A stretch of DNA of 64,000 bases, taken from contig JAPDOI010000210.1 in assembly GCA_029168955.1 (NCBI GenBank), positions 62,001 through 126,000 of the forward strand, read 5' to 3'. The notes beneath the pieces were generated by a model. The model did no database searches. It saw nothing but the letters and a program-made list of their open reading frames with translations, and had not been told where the DNA came from. The stretch is from Aplectana chamaeleonis. Its lineage: Eukaryota > Nematoda > Chromadorea > Rhabditida > Cosmocercidae. The number at the start of each line of letters is the position of its first letter. Positions within the stretch are counted from its first letter, which is position 1. Of the stretch, positions 23,450-32,840 are shown one piece after another. The position numbers were made by a program, and so were the translations under genes.

Positions 23450-23489
23450 AGTTCGCGCAATCATTTTAGTATGATGAATGGATGGGTCT
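23450..23489 (+). mobile_element. LINE-a 5' leader fragment, left part
   Basis: GCGCAATCATTTTAGTATG and GATGAATGG match 1080-1110. The match resumes at 29122-29195 across the hAT element (GGTAGATCACCCCGCGCG, CCATTCTCCAGT, GGCCGCCAAC). The two parts were therefore contiguous before the insertion. Confidence 0.85.
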
Positions 23490-24520
23490 CAGGGATGAGC
23501 GGAATTCCGCGTTTCGCGTTCCGAAACCCGCAGTTTCGCGCGTTTTTGACCTTCCGCGTTCCGCCTTCCGAAAACCGCAGAAAGTGCTGCGGAACGCGGA
23601 AAATGCGGAACAAAATATCGCGATTTCGTCCTTATTGAGAATTTCCCCGATGATTTTTCTGCACTGATTTGAATAATTTGACATTACATCAAATCTTCAA
23701 TTTTTTTTCTTCTCCTACCTCGTCGTGAAAGAATATTATTCTGATGAAAATTATTATCAGGTTCTGAAGACCGGTCGAAACTACCAAATTACAGCTGATG
23801 TGGGCGTCGTATTTCGAAACATTTTCTGACGCTTTACTAGTTTAGTGATTTCTTTCTACGTTCCATGTATGAAAATTAGGCTGCGCGCTAAGCGTGTACC
23901 AGATTTGGCTTCAACTCGCACTTTCGCAACCCTGCGATTCCGTAAACAACGTTTGGGGTAATTGTGGAGAAGCGATTTTCCTTCCATTGCCCTTACCATT
24001 ACCACCAAGAAGTGGTCTGGAATGGTTTCCTGAAAATCGAAAAGCATGAAAAAAAAACCGCTCGATTTTGTTGTTAATTTTCTTTTATTCTCAGATGGCG
24101 TTCACGATCTCGTGAGATCACTTCTCGATGAGACAGGAAGCCTATTCTCCGACAGTGGGCTAGAAATAGGTGCAACTACATATCTTCTATTCCAATTTAG
24201 AGAATTTGGAGTTGATTGTCCAAATTTAGCGGCACTTCGAAACTGAGGCCGAAGACATTCACAAACATACAAGTATGTTATTACGAGCCACCCGACGCTC
24301 CCTCGCCCCCCGTAAAAATGGAAACTAGTGAAAACCAGCACCGTTATCGATAGGGTTTCGCCCAGGATTGTGCTTTTTTGAGACAGTGTTACGCTCGAAG
24401 ACTCACCGAAGGTAAAAGCTGTCAGAGGTTTTGCCTCTCTCATAATTAAATCTCTCAGCAAAAGTCAAGTCAGAAAGAGATTCTTCGAGAAAAATACTGG
24501 GAGTTTCTAGAGTGTTGGCC

Positions 24521-25877
24521 CTCTGGCGAAAGAAGTGATTTGGCATGTCATATTTGCGAACAATTAGAGGTCAAAAAATGTCTTGAAATATTTTACAAAA
24601 TGTCTTGGCGCACGATATTCTGAAGTAACAAACCACCTGGGAAATGTCGTGAAAGGATTAAAAACACGAATTGATGGCTAATCATCGATAACTTTTCGAA
24701 TGTAAAAGGCGAAATATAGGATTTTACAAACTTCTCCATTGCATTTAATAAAACAAAATCAAAGGTGCTATTAAACTACAATACTCGCGCTAAGTTTTGT
24801 AAAAACGGGGAGCACTAGCGAAACTTTTCGAAAAAAGGCAAAAAAAAACTTCCAATGCTCATAACTTTTTCGAATAAAGGTGTTTTTGTATTCTGAAAAC
24901 GCTGTCATAATCACAGCTCAAATTCCTACATAATGATGTGCATTTGGGCCGAAGTTCCTTAAAATCGCTTTGTTTTCGAGTAACATTGTTTTTGCAATCG
25001 TTTCTCAAAAGCGTCGCGCGCGGTGAAACTTTGAGTTGTAATTGTACAAGTAATAGCAGAGCAATCTCTATGTATTCTTTGTGAGTTATATGAAAGGGGG
25101 GGGGGTAATCTCGAGATTCGTGCAGATTTACTTCTTGAAAAATCTGACGTCTGTAGCGAAAGCTCCAGACCGATGAATGAAGGAGATCGAAAATTCAACC
25201 TGCACAGATCTTACGATTGCTCCACTTTCATCTTATTTACGAAGAAAACATATAGATTGCTCTCCTATTACTTGTGCAGTTACTACTCAAAGTTACACCG
25301 CACTTTGCCGCACGCGACGTTTTTGAAAAACGACCGTAAAAGCAGTTTTACTCAACAACAAAGCGATTCCAGGGGAGTTCGGTCCACAAAGCAATTTATT
25401 GGGTAGAAATTTGAGCTGTGAATGCGATAGCGTTTTCTGAAACGAATTCGTTTAAAAAGTTACTTGCATCGGACGTTTTTTATTTGCAAAATTGGGAAAT
25501 GCTCCCCGTTTTTACAAAACTTAGCGCGGATACTGTATGTAGTGAAACATATTCCTTGTTATTGTTCGGCAGTCAACACTGGTGAAGCTGGGAAACCGCA
25601 GCGCTCCAATCCATATCGTGCTTGATTTTGTTTTGATAAGTTCAATGGAGAAGCCTGTAGGATCCTGTCCCTCGTCTGTATTCACTTATCGATAATTTGT
25701 CCATGGTTGACCACTCAAACGCATTTGTAATCGTCTCACTACATTTCCCAGTTCCTTGTTTACGCTAGGTTATTGTCAGCCAAATATTTCTTATAAATGT
25801 TCCAGGACATTTTTTGACTCCTTCGACCTCAAATTTCTCGTAAATATGACATTACGTAACCACTAATTTTGCCAGAG
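24521..25877. repeat. Palindrome inside the hAT element
   Basis: Left arm about 24521-24776 and right arm about 25545-25877 are inverted copies sharing CTCTGGC, ATGTCATATTT, GGTCAAAAAATGTC (right arm diverged) and AACTTCTCCATTG. The centre is taken up by the TA-flanked element at 24779-25535. Confidence 0.7.
24779..25535. mobile_element. TA-flanked foldback MITE
   Basis: TA at 24777-24778 and 25536-25537. The inverted ends share CGCGCTAAGTTTTGTAAA and ACGGGGAGCA; the right end begins CAGTATCCGCGC in its own orientation. The element is 757 bp with weaker symmetry inside (AAAGCGATT, TTTTTGAAAAA) and no coding frame. Confidence 0.8.
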
Positions 25878-25966
25878 AGCTAAATAATCGAAAATTCTCT
25901 ACTGTTCGGTCTGACACGTTGGTTCTGACAATTTCTGGACGTTTCCTTTCTCCAGTGGATAATATA

Positions 25967-27255
25967 CTAGGTTGTTCAATACGTTTTGTCGTTCGATAAG
26001 AAAAACATAATTTTATGACTCAAAATACACTTTATTATTCAGTATAATCTCCCTGAACATTAATACGCTTGCTCCAACGATCCTCCAATCTGTGGATCCC
26101 ATCCCTGAAGTGAGAATTCTGAAGATCTGTAAAATACGCTTCAACAGCCGTTATGACCTCTTCATTTGATGAAAAACGCTTGCCACTCATAATTTTTTTT
26201 GAGTTCTGGTTGAGTTCTGGAAACGAATGGAAGTCGCAGGGGGCCAAATCTGGTGAATACGGTGGATGCTCCAACAATGCAAACTTTAATTCATGGATTT
26301 TAGCCATTGTCAAAATGCTCTTGTGACATGGTGAATTGTCCTGATGGAAAAGGATTCTTCTGCAGAGCGGGTCTTTTTTTCACTGATTTTTTGCTTCAAC
26401 TGGTCTAAAATGTTGCAGTAGTATTCAGAATTAATTGTTTCACCAGTTTGCAAGTATTCCACAAACGAAATTGCTTTCGCATTCCAAAAAACTGATGCCA
26501 TAACCTTATTGGCCGATTTCCGGACACGAACTCGTTTCGAAGCCGAACAACCAGGTTCACACCACTCTTTAGCCTCTTGTTTTGATTCAGGATCATGGTG
26601 ATAGACCCAAGTCTCATCCATAGTGATGATCCGGCGCACAAGATCCACTCTATCCTCTCCGAAACGCTCCAAATGTTGCTGAGAAAGTCGCATTCGAATG
26701 TGTTTTTGTTCCATTGTTAGCGAATGCGGCACCCATTGTGCACACAGCTTTCTAAAACCCAAAATTTCTCTTAAAATATGGCTCACACTGCTTAATAAGA
26801 TGTGTAGAGCTTCTACTAAATCTCTCTCAGTCAATCGACGATCTTCCAAAACCATATCCTTTATTTTGACTATGATTTCTGATGTTGATGCGTTTTTTGA
26901 ACGTCCTTCACGTGGGTCGTCTTCAAGACTTGTACGACCACATTTAAATTCAGCAACCTATATTTCTGCTGTTCTTATTGCAGGTGAACAATCATTATAC
27001 ACTTTTAACATTCGTTCGTCAATTTCTTTTGGTGCTACACCTTCGAAAATTAAGAATTTCTTCACTGCACGATATTCAATTTTTCCATTGCTCTGACACG
27101 GCGACACTAAATGGCTTGTAAACAAAGAATGAATTGACAGATTGAAATGAAACTTCACATAGGTTCATATGAAGAGTGTGCCAATAAAACAACAAAGAAT
27201 TGGGCTAGTAGAAACGCCTCTCTCATCGAACGACAAAACTTATTGAACAACCTGG
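25967..27255 (-). mobile_element. Mariner element, nearly intact (DD34D)
   Basis: Inverted ends of about 30 bp read AGGTTGTTCAATACGTTTTG at the left and, inverted, AGGTTGTTCAATAAGTTTTG at the right. They are followed by TCGTTCGAT on both sides. TA flanks at 25965-25966 and 27256-27257. The length of 1289 bp is that of a complete mariner, making it the youngest-looking element here. Confidence 0.95.
26035..27105 (-). pseudogene. Mariner transposase with one stop and one frameshift
   Basis: The minus-strand reading begins near IEYRAVKKFLIFEGVAPKEI (about 27090) and runs through the HTH region to a single stop after IRTAEI (near 26958). It continues as VLEDRRLTERDLVEAL and ILGFRKLCAQWVPHSL, then the first catalytic block TMDETWVYHHDPESK and ANKVMASVFW. 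A one-base indel in the T-run near 26372-26378 shifts the frame. The next frame supplies ILFHQDNSPCHKS and, exactly 34 residues after that Asp, SPDLAPCDFHSF. All three catalytic Asp are present (DD34D). It ends SKRINVQGDYTE at 26035. The irritans-like subfamily is suggested from memory only. Confidence 0.9.
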
Positions 27256-27264
27256 TAAAGTATA

Positions 27265-28803
27265 CAGTGCGTTGCAAAATTATACGACATACCCCATTTT
27301 TCGCGATTCCAAACTTCGCATGAAATTAGAGCAACTGGCAGGAATCTGGCAACGGAAATTGTCAAAAACGACCGTTGCAAAATTATACGCCATAGCTGAC
27401 GTTCTCGTAGAAATTTCTTTTCTACACAATCTGTATCAGTTCATTCATGGTAAAAACCATTATGAACATCAAGTTAATAGTCTTCAGAATTGCCTTAATG
27501 CCCAGCCACTTCGAAAACTTTTTTGGTATGTTTAAACCCAGCTTTTTGTAAACGCCCCTTCCAATATGCGCACATTCGCTTATAACGGCTATTTTTAGCG
27601 AAATCACACACTCGTATTGTCTTCTCTGGTTGTATATTGGAAGTTCGGGAATATATCAAACGTTTTCCTCTAAGTTGAAGTCCTGCGAACCGAAAATTCT
27701 AGCAAAGTGGTATGATCGGCTTCAAACCAAGCTTGCGTCGCCCTACTGACAAGAATTAATGGCGGATACGGACAAGAAAGAACTGGAATTGATATTCCGA
27801 CACTGTCTGATAATCTGTGAGGTTCATAGATCATGTCCCAAAAACCTGGTCCACCACCCGAATCCGGGTCGACACATTTCTCTTTCTCCTCGGAAGTTCC
27901 TACTCAAGGATAGTTCTGATCCATAGGTGGATCCTTCGAAACCCTTTCTTATCGGTCGAAGGCAAGCTCAGTCCGAACGAGCCTGAAATATTCTTATCTA
28001 TTTAATTATTTTAACCAAGTATTCTAAGCACTGGAGAGATCTACAAAAGAACCCACACTTATCTTCATGTAGGAACTCTGGAGGAGAATGTGTGTGGAAA
28101 AAATAATGTACATATAGACCCAGATTCAGGTGATGTGACAAGCTGGACCAGGTTTTCGCGACATGACCTGTGAACCTCACTGATTATCAGAATGTGTCGG
28201 AATTTCATTTTCAGTTCTTTCTAGTCCGTATCCGCGTTCACTTCTTGTCAGTAGGACGACGCAGGCTTGGTTTCAGGCCAATCATGCCAATTTGCTAGAA
28301 TGGCCGACCGGTTTGCAGGACCTCAACCCAGAGGAAAGCGTTCGATATCTTCCCGAGCTTCTAGTATGCAACCAGAGGATAAAATACGAGTGTGTGGTTT
28401 CGCTCAAATTAGCCGTTATAAGCGAATGGGCGCAGATTGAAATGGGCTTTCACAAAAAGCTGGGTTGAAACATACCAAAAAGGGTTTTCGAAGTGGTTGG
28501 GCATCAAGGCAATTCTGAAGACTATTAACTTGATGTTTATAATGGTTTTTACCATGAACGAACTGATACGAAGGGTCTAGAATTGCAATTTCTGCGAGAA
28601 CGTCAGCCATGTCGTATAATTTTGCAACTGTCGTTTCTGACAATTTCCGTTGCCAGATTCCTGCCAGTAGCTCTAATGAAGATTCGTACCCAGGGGTTTT
28701 CGAGGGTGCTTAATCGATTGGCGTTAACCGTTTGTCTCCTTAAATCACGCGAAGTTTGGAATCGCGAAATTTGGGGTATGTCGTATAATTTGGCAACGCA
28801 CTG
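27265..28803. mobile_element. Hairpin Tc1-like element with arms of about 650-740 bp
   Basis: TA at 27263-27264 and 28804-28805. Ends are CAGTGCGTTGCAAAATTATA at the left and the inverse of CAGTGCGTTGCCAAATTATA at the right, both followed by CGACATACCCC. Arms (about 27265-27925 and 28070-28803) stay similar throughout, so the element is almost a complete inverted duplication of 1539 bp with a short spacer near 28000. Confidence 0.9.
28270..28560 (+). pseudogene. Tc1-like transposase C-terminal relic in the right arm
   Basis: Plus-strand translation of the right arm contains LLEWPTGLQDLNPEE, matching the WPAxSPDLNPIE block around the last catalytic residue of Tc1-type transposases. LAVISEWAQIEMG and NIPKRVFEV follow, the family's usual C-terminal end. 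The left arm encodes the same end on the minus strand (IAVISECAHIGRGVYKKLG, 27422-27607). Several stops and frameshifts are present. The arms therefore appear to derive from the 3' half of an autonomous Tc1-like element. Confidence 0.7.
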
Positions 28804-29121
28804 TAGTGCCTATCTGTGCATTTTTCGGGATCGATTTCTATATGTATCCAGATAGTCTACTGAAGTTGCATAGTTGGTCATTCATTAAGACAGAATCTCT
28901 TTGAAAATGATTCCCTGGAACCAAATGTGTTTCTGAGACTCTAGGTGAGTTTGACATTTTTTGAAAATTTCCGCGTTTCGCGTTCCGAAAACCGAAGTTC
29001 CGCGCATTTTTGGGCGTTTCGCACCCGATATCCGAAAACCGAGAAAAAAATTTTTGTTCCGAAACCCGAAGACCGATTTCCGAAATTTTGAATTTTCATT
29101 CCGCTCATCCCTGATGGGTCT

Positions 29122-29195
29122 GCGACGGTAGATCACCCCGCGCGAATCGAAACACCATTCTCCAGTAAGGCCGCCAACACCGCACGGCCAGCCCT
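29122..29195 (+). mobile_element. LINE-a 5' leader fragment, right part
   Basis: Continuation of the fragment ending at 23489, matching 1111-1185 with few changes. It stops at CCTGG, where a palindromic sequence begins. Confidence 0.8.
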
Positions 29196-29430
29196 GGAAA
29201 CTATACATTGGACCCGAATCGAAAAACGGATATCCGAATCATTTTACAAACGATGGTCGCGGATTTCCGATTCATCCGAATGAATTCAAAATAAAAGCAC
29301 TGCTATTCCGGTACTACTCGCTACCACCAGGGATCCATCTAAATGCACTCGGGTATCCATAACCATGGTTTTCAGAATGATTCGGATATCCGTTTTTCGA
29401 TTCGGGTCAAATGTAAACTGGAAACCATAT
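29195..29430. repeat. Palindromic repeat, arms of about 47 bp or more
   Basis: 29211-29257 and 29362-29408 are inverted copies containing GACCCGAATCGAAAAACGG and ATATCCGAATCATT. Weaker similarity extends outward (ATACATTGG with its diverged inverse). It may be a small foldback MITE; no clear target duplication was found. Confidence 0.7.
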
Positions 29431-29749
29431 TTCCATGATTGTACGCCTGCAATCATTCTCTGACACAATGACATGAAAGTTCCAGATGTGCCGTTCTTAC
29501 CATCTGAACTACTGCCGGAATTTGAAGCTTTATTGAAACCTCACATAGCCGAAGGTCGTGAAGCACACAACGGCTATCAGGATCTCTTGATATATGTATT
29601 TCCATGGGACTTGTATGGATAAGCCCTTCAAAAATATGTGGTGCAAATAAGACGTTGAAGAGCTGAGAGCTACTAATCTAGCAGAGGCTTTGATAGGTCA
29701 GTAAAAAGTTGAAAAACACGTTATAAGTAAGTTGGCAAAATAGTTTTAG
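29431..29749. other. No feature recognised
   Basis: Short anonymous interval between the palindrome and the CR1/jockey-like LINE. Confidence 0.5.
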
Positions 29750-31190
29750 GAGATTCTCAAGATTCCCACGTTCTCAAACATATAGGGCTAAACGGTTTAA
29801 TACCTCCGTGCTAGCATGGGTTTGTTAGCGGCAAATCTATAACCACCAATATGCTGGAATCCCTCAAAGATTGGACCTTAGCTCTAAATAGTAAAAAATG
29901 TGTCGACGTAATCTATGTGGATTTTGCTAAGGCTTTCAATGAGGTCAGTCACAAAAACTTTAATACGTACTCGAAAAGCTCGGTTTTAACGAGAAAGTTT
30001 GCAAGTGGATCAAGGAGTTTTTGTCTGGTAGGACTTTTCAAGTTCGTATAAATTCCACTTTTTCGGACGTTTTCAAGGTCTACAGTGGGGTACCACAAGG
30101 TGGTGTTCTTTCGCCTATACTCTTCAATATTTTCTCTGCTAAGCTGGGTAACTTATTGCAAGGGAACGAGATTGTTTGTGAACAGTATGCTGATGACTTG
30201 AAGGTGTACAGAGAAATATCTCGTTCTCTTGACATTCAACTCTTGCAGGCAGCAGTCAACCGTTTAACATCGGCATGGATCGGGAAGAGACTTCGCGTGC
30301 ATTGTTGAAGGTTGGCGCCAACTCGGTGCACCTATGTTATAGCACATGGCACCGAGTTTGCGCCAACTTTCAACAGTGAACGCGAAGTCTCTTCGCGATC
30401 CATGCCGACGTTACATGATTGGTCAGTATCATGGCGAATTCCGATTTCTCCTGAAAAAAACGTTCTGTATGCGTATTGGCTCTTCCGCGCTGCCCGTTAC
30501 ATACAGCATAGGTGCACAGGAAATTCAAAAGGTTAGCCAAATCAAGGATCTTGGTTTCTTGTTCGACGAAAAGCTGGATTCCTTCTCTCACTACAAAGAG
30601 CTGTACAAGAGTTGTTTGATGTCGCAATTCAGATCGCATAAACGCTCTAGGCTTACCACCGCACTTATTAAGTGTTCAAAGCACTGACTAAAAAAGACAG
30701 TAGCGTTCTTCTGAAAGTGTACAAAATTTATGTTCGCCCTCTTGTAGAGATCGGTACGGTTGTCTTCTCTCCATACAAGAAAAAGGACATAACTCTTCTG
30801 GAGAAAATTCAGAATAACATTACTAGAAAGGTATTAATACGACGGGGCGGGTTTTTACACTCAGAATTTCCAAATTCACGGATCCGAAACCAGTATTCAA
30901 AATAGTTTAGCAAGCCTCGAGTCACGGCGGGAGTTGTTTGATGTCTGTATGATACCCAAGCTTCTAAATGGGATGTCTGGTGCTAATTTTTCACATTTCT
31001 TCAAAATAGTGTCATCCAAAACCCGAGGTGGGGCATTGAAAAATATCTTTCGCGAGTCCAAAAACCACGGTGAGATCCAAAATTTTCACTCTCAGGGCGG
31101 GGTCAGCGTATCTGCGAGCGGGGAAAACCCTCCTGACTGCCGGGTCCATGATGTCATTCAAACGGGGAATGGCTAAAATTTTGCTAAAGT
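29750..31190 (+). pseudogene. CR1/jockey-like LINE reverse transcriptase relic
   Basis: Plus-strand frames give LIPPC and HGFVSGKSITTNMLESL, motif A as VIYVDFAKAFNEVSHKNF, the VCKWIKEFLSGRTFQVRIN block, motif B as SGVPQGGVLSPILFNIF, and motif C as CEQYADDLKVYR. The thumb follows as DWSVSWRIPISPEK, separated by the hairpin MITE at 30267-30411. IQKVSQIKDLGFLFDEKLD, VYKIYVRPLVEIGTVVFSP and IQNNITRKVL come next, then ELFDVCMIPKLLNGMSGANF. At least four frameshifts or stops are present. It is distinct from the RTE-type LINE-a and LINE-b. Confidence 0.9.
30267..30411. mobile_element. Hairpin MITE inside the LINE RT
   Basis: This is a 145-bp near-perfect palindrome with arms of about 70 bp that share CGGCATGGATCG, GAAGAGACTTCGCG and AACTCGGTG. 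TA flanks at 30265-30266 and 30412-30413. Removing the insert with one TA rejoins the RT frame exactly (NRL followed by HDWS). The arm ends resemble the family N terminus at 21334-21472. Confidence 0.9.
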
Positions 31191-31579
31191 CTTAGATGTG
31201 TTTGTAATTCGTATTGTTTTCTGAATTTGTGCAATTTTTTTCTAGCGTCGGTCTTATACGACATACTCAACGAACGAATGAATGAATGAGATTGGGAACT
31301 CTGATCGATGGGATCGTTGAGTATTCTAATCAACGCTCTAAAAAATTGACTGCGAGGCCCGGGCAGCGCCAAAACGTTCAGAGAAGTTGAGAATAAAATG
31401 AATTTATTTATATCTTTGACACGATTACAGCAAAAACACCAAATCTTATTCCAGCTCTCACAAAACGCGAGAGTTTCGCAGCCAAGAGGTGCGCTGCGAC
31501 CGGATAACATCGCAGAGGAAATGGGAAGTTTCGAGGTCTACGAAGCCGAAGCATCCCATCAGCAAATGATTTTCGCGGC
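31191..31579. other. No feature recognised
   Basis: Contains a short GAATGAATGAATGA run near 31275 and no supported gene. Confidence 0.5.
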
Positions 31580-32840
31580 CGTGGTCCTATCACTATCATG
31601 AGGCTCCCTTGTCGATCTGGGGCCGCATGCATGAACGCGGCAAAGAAAGTCAGGGAGCCGCTCTGCGTCCTATGCGCGCAGCGTCAAGCCACGGGACGCC
31701 TCGAAGTGCACGGCGTAAATTGGTGTGTCGCGGACGTAAATGCACCTTTTGCAGCAAACTCTACGCTGAGCGGCATTGTTTTGTCATCTCGTTCGCTCTG
31801 CGGCACTTTATCATCTAGAGCATCTCAATAATTGGCAGCAAACGCGACTGGGATGACATAAAATGCGCGCGTAGAGTTTGCGGTGGAAAGTGCATTCACG
31901 TTCGCGATACACTAATATACGCCATGCACTTCGGGGCCGTCCCGTGACTTAATGCTGCGCGCATCGAACGAGGAGTGGCTCCCTTACCTTCTTCGCAGCG
32001 TTCATGCATGCCGCCCTTAGAGTACGCCGCTGGCAGCGAGCTCATCGCTGAAAACAACGAAAAACTGTAACTAGGCGGGAATTTCGTTCCAAACTGATTT
32101 TCGTCTTCGTCCCGACAAACGCAAGCAGATGTGAGTCTCTCAGTGGCCTTCAACGGAATTTTATGAACAAACAACGTATTGAAATTGTGAACGCTGTAAG
32201 CTGAAAATGATAGCAGTTGTGCAGCTGTTTTCAACAGCAATACGCGGTATCTACAATTGCATTCAATTCCTTACCCAAATTTTCTAGTCTACCCATAGCA
32301 GGAAAATGTCAAGCAGCGCGTCCACCCAGCCGCTATTAATCCTATCTCGATGTATGGTTCATGGACACGGGTAGCACCGAAGACGCAGGCTTAAAATTAG
32401 ATTCTACCAAGAAAAGAGTTGTGCAGACGCTTGCTCGGAGATATATAACTGATGACATGTCAGGATTTTTTCCGTGGAATCAGTGTCACGCTTGAAAAGA
32501 GGGAGCGCCGGCATCTATGGTCGCCATCTCATATTGTAATGTAAGCTCGATCTCCATTGTTTAAACACATATAAAGTCAGAAGTCAGGTTGTCTTGCGTA
32601 ACACGCTTTAGGAATGCTTCCGATACCTGACTGAAGACAGCCGCTAGAAGGAGGAAGATTCGGAAAGGAGGTTCAAGCACACACAGCATTCAAAGCGGTT
32701 GGAGTGCGAGGCTCTACTCTGCAGGAAGTGGAATATCGTCAGATAGATGATTAGTATTCCAAGCTTGTGAACGGCTGAAGACTGTGACAAACATGCAAAG
32801 CTTATTATTAGGACAGCACACCTCGGCGACTTAGTCATGT
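31580..32840 (+). pseudogene. LINE-a copy 2, heavily decayed and interrupted
   Basis: The copy starts in the RT before motif C (GCGGCCGTGGTCCTATCA, then CTCCCTTGTCGATCTGG). It resumes after the hairpin at 32021 with AGTACGCC, then AENNEKL, a degraded CKQM region, MYGSWTRVAPKTQA and the terminal GGACAGCACACCTCGG (compare 3516-3532). The two catalytic Asp of YADD are changed to Ala-Gly. Many stops occur. Confidence 0.75.
31621..32020. mobile_element. 400-bp hairpin element inserted at the RT YADD site
   Basis: Arms of about 160 bp are inverted copies sharing GCATGCATGAACGC, GCGCGCAGC, CACGGGACG, CGAAGTGCA and GCAAACTCTACGC. Comparison with 2650-2680 shows the LINE sequence GATCTGG|AGTACGCC split exactly at this insert, directly before the Tyr codon of YADD. 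No convincing target duplication was seen. Confidence 0.8.

Larger units (their letters stand above)
23490..29113. mobile_element. hAT-type element of 5.6 kb, non-autonomous, with nested insertions
   Basis: The ends are 16-bp inverted repeats CAGGGATGAGCGGAAT. They are flanked by a perfect 8-bp duplication ATGGGTCT at 23482-23489 and 29114-29121, diagnostic of the hAT superfamily. Subterminal regions carry many TTCCGCG and TTCCGAAA motifs on both sides, typical of hAT transposase binding sites. No hAT transposase (BED finger or dimerisation domain) is visible. The interior holds a palindrome with a MITE, a mariner and a hairpin Tc1-like element, which account for much of its length. Without them about 2 kb of own sequence remains. 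Confidence 0.9.
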
